Source of the DNA: Rhodospirillales bacterium
GTDB taxonomy: Bacteria > Pseudomonadota > Alphaproteobacteria > Rhodospirillales > Casp-alpha2
Length of the DNA: 34,211 nucleotides
Assembly (NCBI GenBank): GCA_013203595.1
Contig: JABMNT010000195.1
Span: 1 to 34,211 of the forward strand
Reading direction: 5' to 3'
Shown piece by piece: positions 24,029-32,086 of the stretch. The notes beneath the pieces are model-generated. The model ran no database searches and was not told where the DNA came from. It saw only the letters and a list, made by a program, of their open reading frames with translations. Within the stretch, counting starts at the first letter, position 1. Every line of letters starts with the position of its first letter. The position numbers were made by a program, and so were the translations under genes.

Positions 24029-25435
24029 ATGTGGGTGTTTGCAGCGGTTCTTATCGTTACCCTGGGAGCGGCCTGGGAATTGACCAGCGAGACAGCCGGC
24101 GAATATTTTGCCATGTATGTCATTGAACCGGTTGACTTGGGGGCCAGTAAACGGGTTCCGGACTCCCTTGATTCAGGGCTTAATCAGGGAACCTCAACAA
24201 ATACAGTTGAAAGCGACAGCGCCAATGTGTTGCTGTCGGGAATCACCACAGCCCCTGCGGCAAAGCCGGCACAGGAGCTTCAGGCCACCGGGCAATCGGC
24301 GCAACCGGCAACCGAACAAAGTTCCAGCGAACCGATCAGAGAGAACGAGACCAAGATGGCGGCCCTGTCGGCGGTCGCGCCGGAGGCGGACAACGCGTCG
24401 TTATCCTATGAATCCCTGCTTGGCCTGATGGGCGACACACCGCAACGCCGTCTTGACGGATCGGTGTTTCTGCCGATTACCACGCAACGGGTATTCGGTC
24501 TGCGGACCGTGGTTGGTGACCGGATACGGATGCCGTCAACCGTCGAACTGCCCGGCAGGATTGTCCCCAATCCAGGCAGCCATACCCTTTTGCAGGTTAA
24601 GTATGATGGCATTATCGAGGCGGTTAAAGGCCGCTTCCCGTTTATCGGACAACGGGTAAGGCGCGGTGAATTGCTGGCCTATCTGCGGCCAACGAATTCG
24701 CATATGGATGAGGCCCGTCTGGCCGAGAGTATCCAGCAACTGACAAATCAGATTGATTTATCGCGCAAGCGCATGGCGCGGCTTGAGGAAGTTGTTTATG
24801 TCCGTTACCGGACCAGTAAAATCGAAGAGCTTCGCGTTGAAATTGTCGGCCTGCAACGCCAGCAGGAGGTTTTACAGCAATCCATTGACCGCCGGTATGA
24901 AATTCGGGCCATGACCAAAGGCATTGTTTCGCATGTGGAGGCCGCTGTCGGCCAGCATCTGAACGAAGGCGCGACGGTATTCGAGGTTGTTGATCCAACC
25001 CGGTTGTGGGTCGAGGCGCTGGCCTACGCGCCGGGGACGGCGGAACAGATTGTCCAGGCATCGGCAATCACGCCGGATAACCGGGTGTTGAAATTGCGGT
25101 TTCTTGGCGGCGGCTTGTCGCTGATTAATCAGGCGGTACCCCTGCGTTTTGAAATCCTCCATCCGATGCCTGGTCTGAGCGTGGATAATCCGGTCACCGT
25201 TGTTGTCCAGAAGAACGCGGGTGAAATAGAAGGCATCCGGATTCCGCGCAGCAGTGTTGTTCGCACCAGCGATGGGCGCGATATCGTCTGGGAACGGCGA
25301 ACAGCCGAGCGGTTCGTATCCCATCAGGTTTCCGTCCTGCCTATCGATGCCGATCATGTGCTGGTAACCAGTGCCCTTGATCGCAGTACCCGTATCGTCA
25401 CCGACGGTACCGCCGTGCTTGATCAGGTGCGATAA
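24029..25435 (+). CDS. RND efflux periplasmic adaptor (CusB/HlyD family)
   Basis: Membrane-fusion protein of 468 residues linking an RND pump to an outer-membrane channel. The start ATG 24029 has AAGAGGA eight bases upstream and opens with a membrane anchor (MWVFAAVLIVTLGAAW); the longer frame from 23942 is rejected. A Ser/Thr/Gln-rich linker runs to about residue 125. The lipoyl half-motifs (TLLQVKYDGIIEAV, and RYEIRAMTKGIVSHVEAAVG) flank a helical hairpin, then a beta-barrel region (LWVEALAYAPG) and a membrane-proximal domain. The metal-rich N-terminal domain of CzcB is absent; a look-alike is encoded separately at 26096. The RND pump is 3.5 kb downstream. Confidence 0.82.
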   Translation: MWVFAAVLIVTLGAAWELTSETAGEYFAMYVIEPVDLGASKRVPDSLDSGLNQGTSTNTVESDSANVLLSGITTAPAAKPAQELQATGQSAQPATEQSSSEPIRENETKMAALSAVAPEADNASLSYESLLGLMGDTPQRRLDGSVFLPITTQRVFGLRTVVGDRIRMPSTVELPGRIVPNPGSHTLLQVKYDGIIEAVKGRFPFIGQRVRRGELLAYLRPTNSHMDEARLAESIQQLTNQIDLSRKRMARLEEVVYVRYRTSKIEELRVEIVGLQRQQEVLQQSIDRRYEIRAMTKGIVSHVEAAVGQHLNEGATVFEVVDPTRLWVEALAYAPGTAEQIVQASAITPDNRVLKLRFLGGGLSLINQAVPLRFEILHPMPGLSVDNPVTVVVQKNAGEIEGIRIPRSSVVRTSDGRDIVWERRTAERFVSHQVSVLPIDADHVLVTSALDRSTRIVTDGTAVLDQVR

Positions 25436-25482
25436 TGAAAATGGTATACCCACGGCCCGCAGATCGACCCGGGAGGAGACAA

Positions 25483-25845
25483 ATGCGCAGCCTGAAAGTG
25501 TCAATCCGAAGGTTTCTTCTGGCCAGTCTGGTGATGCCGTTGTTTGTGATATCCGGGCCGGTTCTGGCCGATACGCCCGACGTGAAGCCGCCGTTACTGA
25601 TACGTACGCAAGGGGTTCAGGAAACGGGAATCCTGCAGATGGCATCGGTTCGGCCGGCCCAGCAGCCGGCGCCCCTGCTGGGCGAGACGCGTGCTGATAA
25701 ATTGCAGAACCTGCAGTTGCAGGAAACCCTGGTGGTCGGCGGCACGGCTCTGGTTGCCGCAACCCTGGGGCTGGCTACTGGTGGAGCAACATATGCGGTT
25801 ACCGCTGGTGGTGCCGTGGTGTTGCTGTATTTGCTGCTGCCCTAG
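25483..25845 (+). CDS. Small exported membrane protein of unknown function
   Basis: A 120-residue frame starting at ATG 25483 with a strong GGGAGGAG site; a start at 25435 overlapping the adaptor stop lacks this. A signal peptide (RRFLLASLVMPLFVISGPVLA) is followed by a polar segment of about 55 residues and a C-terminal Gly/Ala-rich hydrophobic region (VVGGTALVAATLGLATGG and on to YLLLP) that could insert in a membrane. There is no metal-ligand cluster. It lies 47 bases after the adaptor gene and is probably in its operon. Not recognised. Confidence 0.6.
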   Translation: MRSLKVSIRRFLLASLVMPLFVISGPVLADTPDVKPPLLIRTQGVQETGILQMASVRPAQQPAPLLGETRADKLQNLQLQETLVVGGTALVAATLGLATGGATYAVTAGGAVVLLYLLLP

Positions 25846-25880
25846 GGGCGTGCCGCTTAATCGACAAGGAGAGATGACAG

Positions 25881-26072
25881 ATGGGTGGACTTTCAGTGGT
25901 ACTGGTAATCGTCGCCGCTCTGTTGGCGGATCTGGGAGTCGAGATTTCGGCGGAAATCACAGCCGATTCACTGCTTGATGGCGATGCCGGCGCCATTGTT
26001 GCCATGCGGCCGGCCGCGCCATCGGCCATTGTCGATATGTCGCCGGCGTCCAGCCTTAACTGGCCGCAATGA
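25881..26072 (+). CDS. Small hydrophobic-N-terminus peptide of unknown function
   Basis: A 63-residue frame from ATG 25881, nine bases after AAGGAG. It opens with a hydrophobic helix (GGLSVVLVIVAALLADLGV) followed by an acidic, Ala-rich tail. It could be a signal-anchored periplasmic peptide. An ATG at 25874 in another frame gives a basic, Gly/Ser-rich product and is less well spaced. It follows the 120-residue protein by 35 bases in the same direction. Moderate to low confidence because of its length. Confidence 0.42.
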   Translation: MGGLSVVLVIVAALLADLGVEISAEITADSLLDGDAGAIVAMRPAAPSAIVDMSPASSLNWPQ

Positions 26073-26095
26073 GCAACTGAATCAGAATCCAATTC

Positions 26096-26809
26096 TCATG
26101 ACTGACTGTTCACGGCGACAGCTGTTGGCTGCGTGGCATGGAGCTTGGGTTGCTGAATCGGCCGGCGTGCCAAATAAACAGCCGTTACGCCGAGATAAAT
26201 AAAGATTACCACCAGGATAAACAGCCAGTCGGAAAATTTCACCGGTGGGGCAACGATGGATGTGGACTGGGCCCCGGAACTGGCCCCGCCCGGCACCACC
26301 AGTGTCATTGGCAGCATGCCTTCCTGGCCGTCGATCTGGTAATTCAGTTCAACTTCATTACGCCCGCCACCCAGGGTAATGTTTTTACTCACATAAACCC
26401 CCGGCGCAATTTCGCTCAACGGTTCGGGCAGAAAATTAACCACGGCTTCAAGCGTCGCGCCGGTGCCCGGTTCGCCGGTCAGGAAGTTTTCGAGGAAAAC
26501 AGCGAGACGCTGCTCGGAAAACTTTGTTATCGGCTGATTGCCAAAAAACTGGAAATTCCTGTCTACATACTGCTGACGGTTTGCATAAACCAGAACGACC
26601 TGAAATTTATCCAGGCGCGCTTCGACACGCGGGGAGACAGAGACCTCGGCCCCACCGCCGCCATGATCATGGCCGTCACTGGCTGCTGCCGGAAAACCGA
26701 CGACAGACACAAGCAGGATCAAACAGAGATTCCGCAGGCGTTGAATGAGCAATTGGCTCCATGGCCCGATGGAAGTGGATTTAGCGGTTTTGCAAAAAGG
26801 ACTTCTCAT
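26096..26809 (-). CDS. Membrane-anchored stand-alone domain resembling the CzcB N-terminal region
   Basis: A 237-residue protein. A hydrophobic signal (RNLCLILLVSVVGFPAAAS) precedes a His-rich start of the mature chain, DGHDHGGGG (45-53). The segment SPRVEARLDKFQVVLVYA followed by RLAVFLENFLTGEPGTGATL (59-120), with PGVYVSK and LPMTLVVP, closely follows the pattern I know from the N-terminal metal-binding domain of CzcB-type adaptors. A C-terminal membrane helix (194-214) and a basic tail anchor it with the domain in the periplasm. TTG 26752, preceded by GGAG, would give a cleaner signal peptide than ATG 26809. It runs opposite to the surrounding metal genes. Function inferred: periplasmic metal capture. 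Confidence 0.6.
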   Translation of the reverse strand: MRSPFCKTAKSTSIGPWSQLLIQRLRNLCLILLVSVVGFPAAASDGHDHGGGGAEVSVSPRVEARLDKFQVVLVYANRQQYVDRNFQFFGNQPITKFSEQRLAVFLENFLTGEPGTGATLEAVVNFLPEPLSEIAPGVYVSKNITLGGGRNEVELNYQIDGQEGMLPMTLVVPGGASSGAQSTSIVAPPVKFSDWLFILVVIFIYLGVTAVYLARRPIQQPKLHATQPTAVAVNSQS

Positions 26810-26907
26810 GGATTTACTCGCAATAAATATAATAGTTCATTTCCTGAATTGTTCTGTTCCCGTTAGCCAGAAGATTATATATTCTTTTCAGGCGGGTTTC
26901 GAGACAA

Positions 26908-26935
26908 TTTACAGTTGTTCAGACCCTTTTATAGT
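26908..26935 (+). promoter_or_regulatory. Probable promoter of the ZnuA-like/RND operon
   Basis: TTTACA at 26908-26913 and TATAGT at 26930-26935 are 16 bases apart in AT-rich DNA, about 100 bases upstream of the binding-protein gene. The start would be near 26942, placing the palindrome at 26973 just downstream. Confidence 0.45.
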
Positions 26936-26972
26936 TGCGACAAAAATGGCTAACGTATAAATTCAATAACTA

Positions 26973-26998
26973 TTAAACCATGGATTGGCATGGTTTAA
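26973..26998. promoter_or_regulatory. Perfect 10-6-10 palindrome, probable operator
   Basis: Arms TTAAACCATG (26973-26982) and CATGGTTTAA (26989-26998) are exact inverted repeats with spacer GATTGG. It lies between the promoter-like sequence and the ribosome site of the ZnuA-like gene. The size suits a dimeric regulator such as a Fur, ArsR or MerR family metal sensor. No regulator gene is in the window, and no T-run suggests termination. The role is inferred. Confidence 0.55.
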
Positions 26999-27035
26999 AT
27001 GAAAAAAATCAATAAGACTGGAGCGCAAGAGAACT

Positions 27036-27968
27036 ATGAAAAATTATTTATCAGGCAGTATTCTTAGCTTAGGCCTGGTTCTGGGCATTTCGCAAGCGGC
27101 ACAGGCCAAGCTCAATGTATTTGCCTGTTTTCCCGAATGGCAGGCCCTGGTGAGCGAACTCGGTGGGGACTCGGTGGAAATTTTCACGGCGATATCGGCC
27201 CTGAAAAACCCGGACAACGTGGACGTGACGCCGGTTTTGATATCGGCCCTGAAAAACGCCGATCTCCTTGTCTGCACAGGTGCCGATTTTGAGGGCGAGT
27301 GGCTTCCCGGAGCCCTCAAGCGGGCGCAAAACCCGAAACTGGCCGGGGGTCAGCCCGGCCTTTTCTTTGCCCGTGATTTTGTCGAAGGTCTGGAAGACGA
27401 TCACACCAAGGGGGAAGAAAAAGGCGAAGGCCACCTCCATGAGCACGGCAATCCGTATGTGCAGGGCGATCCCTATCGTATTCGCGCAGTTGCCGGGCGG
27501 TTGGGGCAGCGGATGATACAGATCGATCCGGCGGCGGCGGAAGTCTACAAAAAGAACACCAGGGACTTCATCCGCGATCTTGGCGCTTTGGCCAAGGATC
27601 TGGAAAAGAAAGCAGCGCCCCTGCGCGGCATCAATATTGTTGCCCAACATGAGCATTCCGTTTACCTGTTGAACTGGTTGGGTGTTGAAAGTGCGGCGAT
27701 TGTCGAGCCGAATGTGGGGGTTCCACCGGGACCGGGTGATTTGGCGAAAATTGTCAGCCTGATCCCGCGCGCCAACGTCAAGTTTGCGGTTCACGCGGCT
27801 TATGAGAACCCGAGGCCGACGGTCTTTGTCGCCGGGAAAACCGGCATCCCGGTCATCAATCTGCCGTTCACGGTTGGCGGCACGCCGGACGCCACGACAT
27901 ATGCCGACTTTTACACATCATCCGTGCAGCGGATGCTTGACGGGCTGAACGGTACCAGCAGACCTTGA
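27036..27968 (+). CDS. ZnuA-like metal ABC transporter substrate-binding protein with altered ligands
   Basis: Periplasmic protein of 310 residues with a signal peptide ending AAQA. It fits the cluster 9 metal-binding fold: KNADLLVCTGADFEGEWLPG, a charged His-rich loop at 121-138 (DDHTKGEEKGEGHLHEHG), AAIVEPNVGVPPGPGDLAKI, and GIPVINLPFTVGG. Usual zinc ligands are changed: the DPH-type motif reads NPDNVDVTP (58-66) and the NPHxxLDP-type motif reads NPYVQGDP (139-146). H205 and H207 remain in AQHEHSVYLL. It may bind metal through the loop or another set, or may no longer be an importer component. The permease starts within its stop codon. Confidence 0.8.
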   Translation: MKNYLSGSILSLGLVLGISQAAQAKLNVFACFPEWQALVSELGGDSVEIFTAISALKNPDNVDVTPVLISALKNADLLVCTGADFEGEWLPGALKRAQNPKLAGGQPGLFFARDFVEGLEDDHTKGEEKGEGHLHEHGNPYVQGDPYRIRAVAGRLGQRMIQIDPAAAEVYKKNTRDFIRDLGALAKDLEKKAAPLRGINIVAQHEHSVYLLNWLGVESAAIVEPNVGVPPGPGDLAKIVSLIPRANVKFAVHAAYENPRPTVFVAGKTGIPVINLPFTVGGTPDATTYADFYTSSVQRMLDGLNGTSRP

Positions 27969-28885
27969 TAGAACTTGATCTTCAGGTTCTCGGGTTTGGC
28001 CTGATTGCAGGGCTGCTTGTTCTTGCGACCCACATTCCGCTTGGGGTAATCGTGCTTGGCCGCGGTATCATATTTATTGATATCGCGGTCGCCCAGGTTG
28101 CGGCGACCGGGGTCGTGTTCGGCGGCTACATGTGGGGGTCGATGACCGGTTGGGTGGTGCAAATAAGCGCAATCTCGGCCGCGCTTTCCTGTGTCGCCTT
28201 TCTGATATGGACGGACAAGCGGTTTCCCGAGGCGCAGGAAGCCATCATCGGATGCGTCTATGTTTTTGCGGCGGCCGTGCAGTTGATGCTGCTGTCGGTA
28301 AATCCGAGCGGGTCCGAGTTCCTCAAACAGCTTCTGGTCGGGCAAATCCTGTGGGTGACGCCGTTGCAGCTGCTCGGCATCGGGCTGATCTATGCCATCG
28401 CCCTGACGATCTGGTATTTCCGCGATATGCAGAAAGAACTGGCCGTGTTCTATGTGGTTTTCGCTGTCGTCATTACCCTGTCGGTTCAGGTTGTCGGAAT
28501 CCTGCTGGTCTTTGCCTCGTTGATTGTGCCGGCGCTGGCGTCACGCAAGGCGCCACCGCGCTGGCGACATTTAATTGCCTTTAATATCGGTGCCGCAGGC
28601 TATGTGCTGGGGCTGCTGGTCTCGGCCCTGTTCAACACCCCCACCGGGGCCGCCATCGTCTGCTGTCTGGTCCCGGTCGCGGTGCTGTCGAGCATTCTTG
28701 TCAACGCAAGGAACAACGCAACACCGGCCTCTGCCGATCCGGCAGACCGGCCGCAAGAGGCGTCCACAAGCGGGGTAAACCCACCAGACACGGGCTCCGG
28801 GGACTGGTTGCGTATACGCAACCGTCTGATCACTCTGTGGCCCTTTAAGAAAACACGATTGGAACCAGGCCGGTTAGTGGAGTAA
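27965..28885 (+). CDS. ZnuB-like metal ABC transporter permease
   Basis: Inner-membrane protein of 306 residues with about eight hydrophobic helices and the family segments RGIIFIDIAVAQVAATGVVFG and VVGILLVFASLIVPAL. The start TTG 27965 overlaps the TGA of the binding-protein gene, implying coupling; no strong ribosome site is visible. A polar C-terminal tail of about 60 residues is longer than in ZnuB (261 residues). No ABC ATPase with Walker A and LSGGQ is encoded in the window, so it either uses a remote ATPase or works differently. The RND gene follows after nine bases. Confidence 0.82.
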   Translation: MIELDLQVLGFGLIAGLLVLATHIPLGVIVLGRGIIFIDIAVAQVAATGVVFGGYMWGSMTGWVVQISAISAALSCVAFLIWTDKRFPEAQEAIIGCVYVFAAAVQLMLLSVNPSGSEFLKQLLVGQILWVTPLQLLGIGLIYAIALTIWYFRDMQKELAVFYVVFAVVITLSVQVVGILLVFASLIVPALASRKAPPRWRHLIAFNIGAAGYVLGLLVSALFNTPTGAAIVCCLVPVAVLSSILVNARNNATPASADPADRPQEASTSGVNPPDTGSGDWLRIRNRLITLWPFKKTRLEPGRLVE

Positions 28886-28894
28886 ACGCATTAG

Positions 28895-31800
28895 ATGTTT
28901 AAGTTTCTCGTCGCCGCCAGCCTCCGCAACCGGTTGCTGGTCCTGCTTGTCGCGGCCATCATCACGGCCTATGGCGTTGTGGTTCAGTCCAACCTGAAGA
29001 TTGATGTTTTTCCCGATCTGAACAAGGGCATCGTCACCATTGTCACCGAGGCATCGGGCCTGGCACCGGAAGAAATAGAGACCCTGATCACCAATCCCAT
29101 CGAGGCTGCGGTCAGCGGGGCGACGGGGATGACCCGTATACGCAGCGTATCGAGCACCGGATTATCGATCATTTATGCGGAATTTGACTGGGGGGTTGAT
29201 ATTTACCGGGCCCGCCAGGTGGTCGCCGAACGCCTGGCTGTTGCCGAAGAACTGTTGCCCGATGGCTTCCAGCCGCTGTTGATGCCGATATCCTCCTATA
29301 TGGGTGAAATTCTGCTGATCGCCATGTCGGGTAAAGATGCCGACCCCATGGTCATGCGTGAGTTTGCCGACTGGGTCATTGCCCCGCGACTGCGGGCGAT
29401 TTCGGGGGTAAGCCGGGTTGTCAATATTGGCGGCCTTGTCCGCCAGTACCGGGTTACCCCGGATTTGCTGAAAATGAATGATCTGGGCATTACCACTGCG
29501 GCCCTGGAAGAGGCTGTGTCCAGCTTTGGCAGCAATAGCGGCGGTGGCGTTGTCGACCAGAGCACCCAGGAGTATCTGATCCGCAATCTGGGGCGGACGC
29601 AGAATCTTGAAGAATTGCGAAATCTGACCATTGAGAAGCGCCATGACCAGCCGATCCTGTTGCACCAGGTCGCGACCATTTCCTTCCTGCCCAAGCAGCG
29701 GCGCGGTGACGCCGGGTTCATGGGCCATAATTCCGTGGTGCTTTCCATCCAGAAACAACCGGAGGCGGACACCCTGCTGCTGACGAAAAATGTGCAGGCT
29801 GCATTGGATGGAATGCGCGCCAGTATGCCGACCGGAGTGACGGCGGATAATATCATATTCCGGCAGGCCGACTTTATTGAGGCGTCGGTAAAAAATGTCA
29901 AATCGGTCATGCTGGAAGCCATTGTCGCGGTTTCCATCATCCTGTTCATGTTCCTGGCCAACACCCGGACAACGGCAATTTCCCTGGTCGCCATCCCGCT
30001 TTCGGTGTTGATGACATTCATCGTCTTTCACTGGTCAGGCATGAGCCTGAATACGATGACCCTGGGCGGTCTCGCCATTGCGGTTGGCGAACTGGTTGAC
30101 GATGCGGTGGTTGATGTGGAGAATATTTACCGGCGCCTGTCCGGCAACCGGCTGCTTAAAAACCCACGTCCGGCGATGGCTGTTATCGCCGATGCATCAC
30201 AGGAAATCCGCTCCGGCATCGTCTATTCGACCATGATCATCATTATGGTGTTCCTGCCGGTTTTTGCGATTCCCGGCCTCGAGGGCCGGCTATTTGCGCC
30301 GTTGGGTATCGCCTATATTATTTCAATCCTGTCCAGCCTGCTGATTTCCATTACCGTGACCCCGGTTCTGAGCTCCCTGATGTTGCCGCAGATGAAGCGC
30401 ATGTCCCATAACGAAAACTGGTTGGTCAGGACATTGAAAAAAGGCAACGGCTGGCTGCTCAACAAGGTTTTCGACAGGCCGATGCCGGTTCCCGTCTGTG
30501 TCGGGATCATGGTGTTTATGGCTGTCGCCGTTCTGCCAACCATTCCGAGAGCCTTCCTGCCGCCCTTCAATGAAGGCTCGTTGATGGTCGGTCTGGTTAT
30601 GGAGCCGGGAATTTCCCTTGAGGAATCATCAAGGATCGCCGCTGTTGGTGAGCGACTGATCATGGAGGTCGCAGAAGTCACCGCCATTGGCCACCGCACC
30701 GGGCGCTCCGAATCCGACGAACATGCCAACGGCGTGCATGTCACCGAATACGAGGTTGGGGTCCGCTTTTCAGACCGCAGAATGGATACCATCATGCGCG
30801 AAGTGCGCAGCCGGCTTGCCAGTTTGCCCGGTGATATCAGTGTCGGACAGCCAATTTCACACCGTCTGATCGATCATGTCCTGACCGGCACGCAATCCCA
30901 GATCGTCATAAAAATATTCGGCGATGACCTGACCACATTGCGCGCACTTGCGGGTGGTGTTGAGCGCCGGTTGCAGACGGTTCCCGGCCTTGTTGATCTG
31001 ACCACCGAAAAACAGGCTCCCGTGCCGCAGATCCAGATCCGGGTGGACACCAGAAAGGCGCAACTTTACGGCATTCAGCCGGGAATTCTGACAACCCAGC
31101 TGATGCATATGACCAATGGCAAAAGAGTCTCGCAGATTGTTGACGGGGTTCGCTATTTTGATGTGGTTGTACGCCTTGGTGATGACCAGCGTGGCAACAA
31201 CCAGCTTGCCAATGTCCTGATTGAAACGAGCTCGGGCCCGGTACCGTTATCGCATCTGGCGAAGGTCGAGGTTTCCAACGGACCCAACCAGATCCTGCGC
31301 GAAAACAGCCGGCGGCGGATTCTGGTGCTGGCCAATGGTGATGGCAGTAATAACAATCAACTGGCTTTTGAGATCCGCAAGGCGCTGGACAGCCTGACCC
31401 TGCCGACCGGTTATTACCTGACTTTTGAAGGCATTTATGCGGAACAGCTCCGTTCCGCCCTGCGGTTGCTCGGCCTGTCATTGATCTCCCTGACCCTGAT
31501 TTTTGCAATTCTTTACTCCCGTTATCGTTCAGTTACCCTGACTCTGATCATTATGAGCAATGTTCCGCTGGCCTTGATCGGCAGCGTTCTTGCCCTTAAG
31601 ATCAGCGGCGTGCAAATGTCAGTTGCAAGTATGATTGGTTTTATCACGCTGGCGGGTATCAGTACCCGAAATGGTATTCTCAAAGTCAGCCACTTTATCA
31701 ATCTGGTTGTCCATGAGGGAGAGCCGTTTGGACGCGCCATGATTATCCGGGGTTCACAGGAACGTCTGGTTCCCGTCCTGATGACCGCGACGTCGGCCTG

Positions 31801-32008
31801 TTTCGGATTGCTGCCACTGCTGTTTGATCCCTTTACACCGGGTAAGGAGATCCTCTACCCGGTGGCGGTTGTGATATTTGGTGGACTGATTAGTGCGACG
31901 ATGCTGGATGCGGTGTTAACGCCGTTGCTTTTTCTGCGCTACGGCCAGGCATCACTGAAGCGTCTGGTATCAAAAGTTCAAGGTGGACAGGCCGTTGATA
32001 GTTATTGA
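28895..32008 (+). CDS. Heavy-metal efflux RND transporter, CusA/CzcA family
   Basis: Inner-membrane proton-driven pump of 1037 residues, expected to export metal ions from periplasm or cytoplasm with the adaptor. It has the RND plan: helix 1 after residue 8, a large periplasmic loop, helices 2-6 with GELVDDAVVDVENIYRRL near 398-415 (acidic proton-relay region of HME pumps), then a second loop and helices 8-12. FLPPFNEGSLMVGLVMEPG and RTGRSESDEHANGVHVTEYEV are typical of the HME branch and not of drug pumps. The precise ion cannot be told. No CusC-like outer-membrane factor gene is seen nearby. Confidence 0.9.
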   Translation: MFKFLVAASLRNRLLVLLVAAIITAYGVVVQSNLKIDVFPDLNKGIVTIVTEASGLAPEEIETLITNPIEAAVSGATGMTRIRSVSSTGLSIIYAEFDWGVDIYRARQVVAERLAVAEELLPDGFQPLLMPISSYMGEILLIAMSGKDADPMVMREFADWVIAPRLRAISGVSRVVNIGGLVRQYRVTPDLLKMNDLGITTAALEEAVSSFGSNSGGGVVDQSTQEYLIRNLGRTQNLEELRNLTIEKRHDQPILLHQVATISFLPKQRRGDAGFMGHNSVVLSIQKQPEADTLLLTKNVQAALDGMRASMPTGVTADNIIFRQADFIEASVKNVKSVMLEAIVAVSIILFMFLANTRTTAISLVAIPLSVLMTFIVFHWSGMSLNTMTLGGLAIAVGELVDDAVVDVENIYRRLSGNRLLKNPRPAMAVIADASQEIRSGIVYSTMIIIMVFLPVFAIPGLEGRLFAPLGIAYIISILSSLLISITVTPVLSSLMLPQMKRMSHNENWLVRTLKKGNGWLLNKVFDRPMPVPVCVGIMVFMAVAVLPTIPRAFLPPFNEGSLMVGLVMEPGISLEESSRIAAVGERLIMEVAEVTAIGHRTGRSESDEHANGVHVTEYEVGVRFSDRRMDTIMREVRSRLASLPGDISVGQPISHRLIDHVLTGTQSQIVIKIFGDDLTTLRALAGGVERRLQTVPGLVDLTTEKQAPVPQIQIRVDTRKAQLYGIQPGILTTQLMHMTNGKRVSQIVDGVRYFDVVVRLGDDQRGNNQLANVLIETSSGPVPLSHLAKVEVSNGPNQILRENSRRRILVLANGDGSNNNQLAFEIRKALDSLTLPTGYYLTFEGIYAEQLRSALRLLGLSLISLTLIFAILYSRYRSVTLTLIIMSNVPLALIGSVLALKISGVQMSVASMIGFITLAGISTRNGILKVSHFINLVVHEGEPFGRAMIIRGSQERLVPVLMTATSACFGLLPLLFDPFTPGKEILYPVAVVIFGGLISATMLDAVLTPLLFLRYGQASLKRLVSKVQGGQAVDSY

Positions 32009-32086
32009 TGATAGAGAACCCGGTCGCATATTTATCTTCGGTCAGGATCGCGTGAACCGACGTTAACAGGAGGCAATAAAAGGGCT

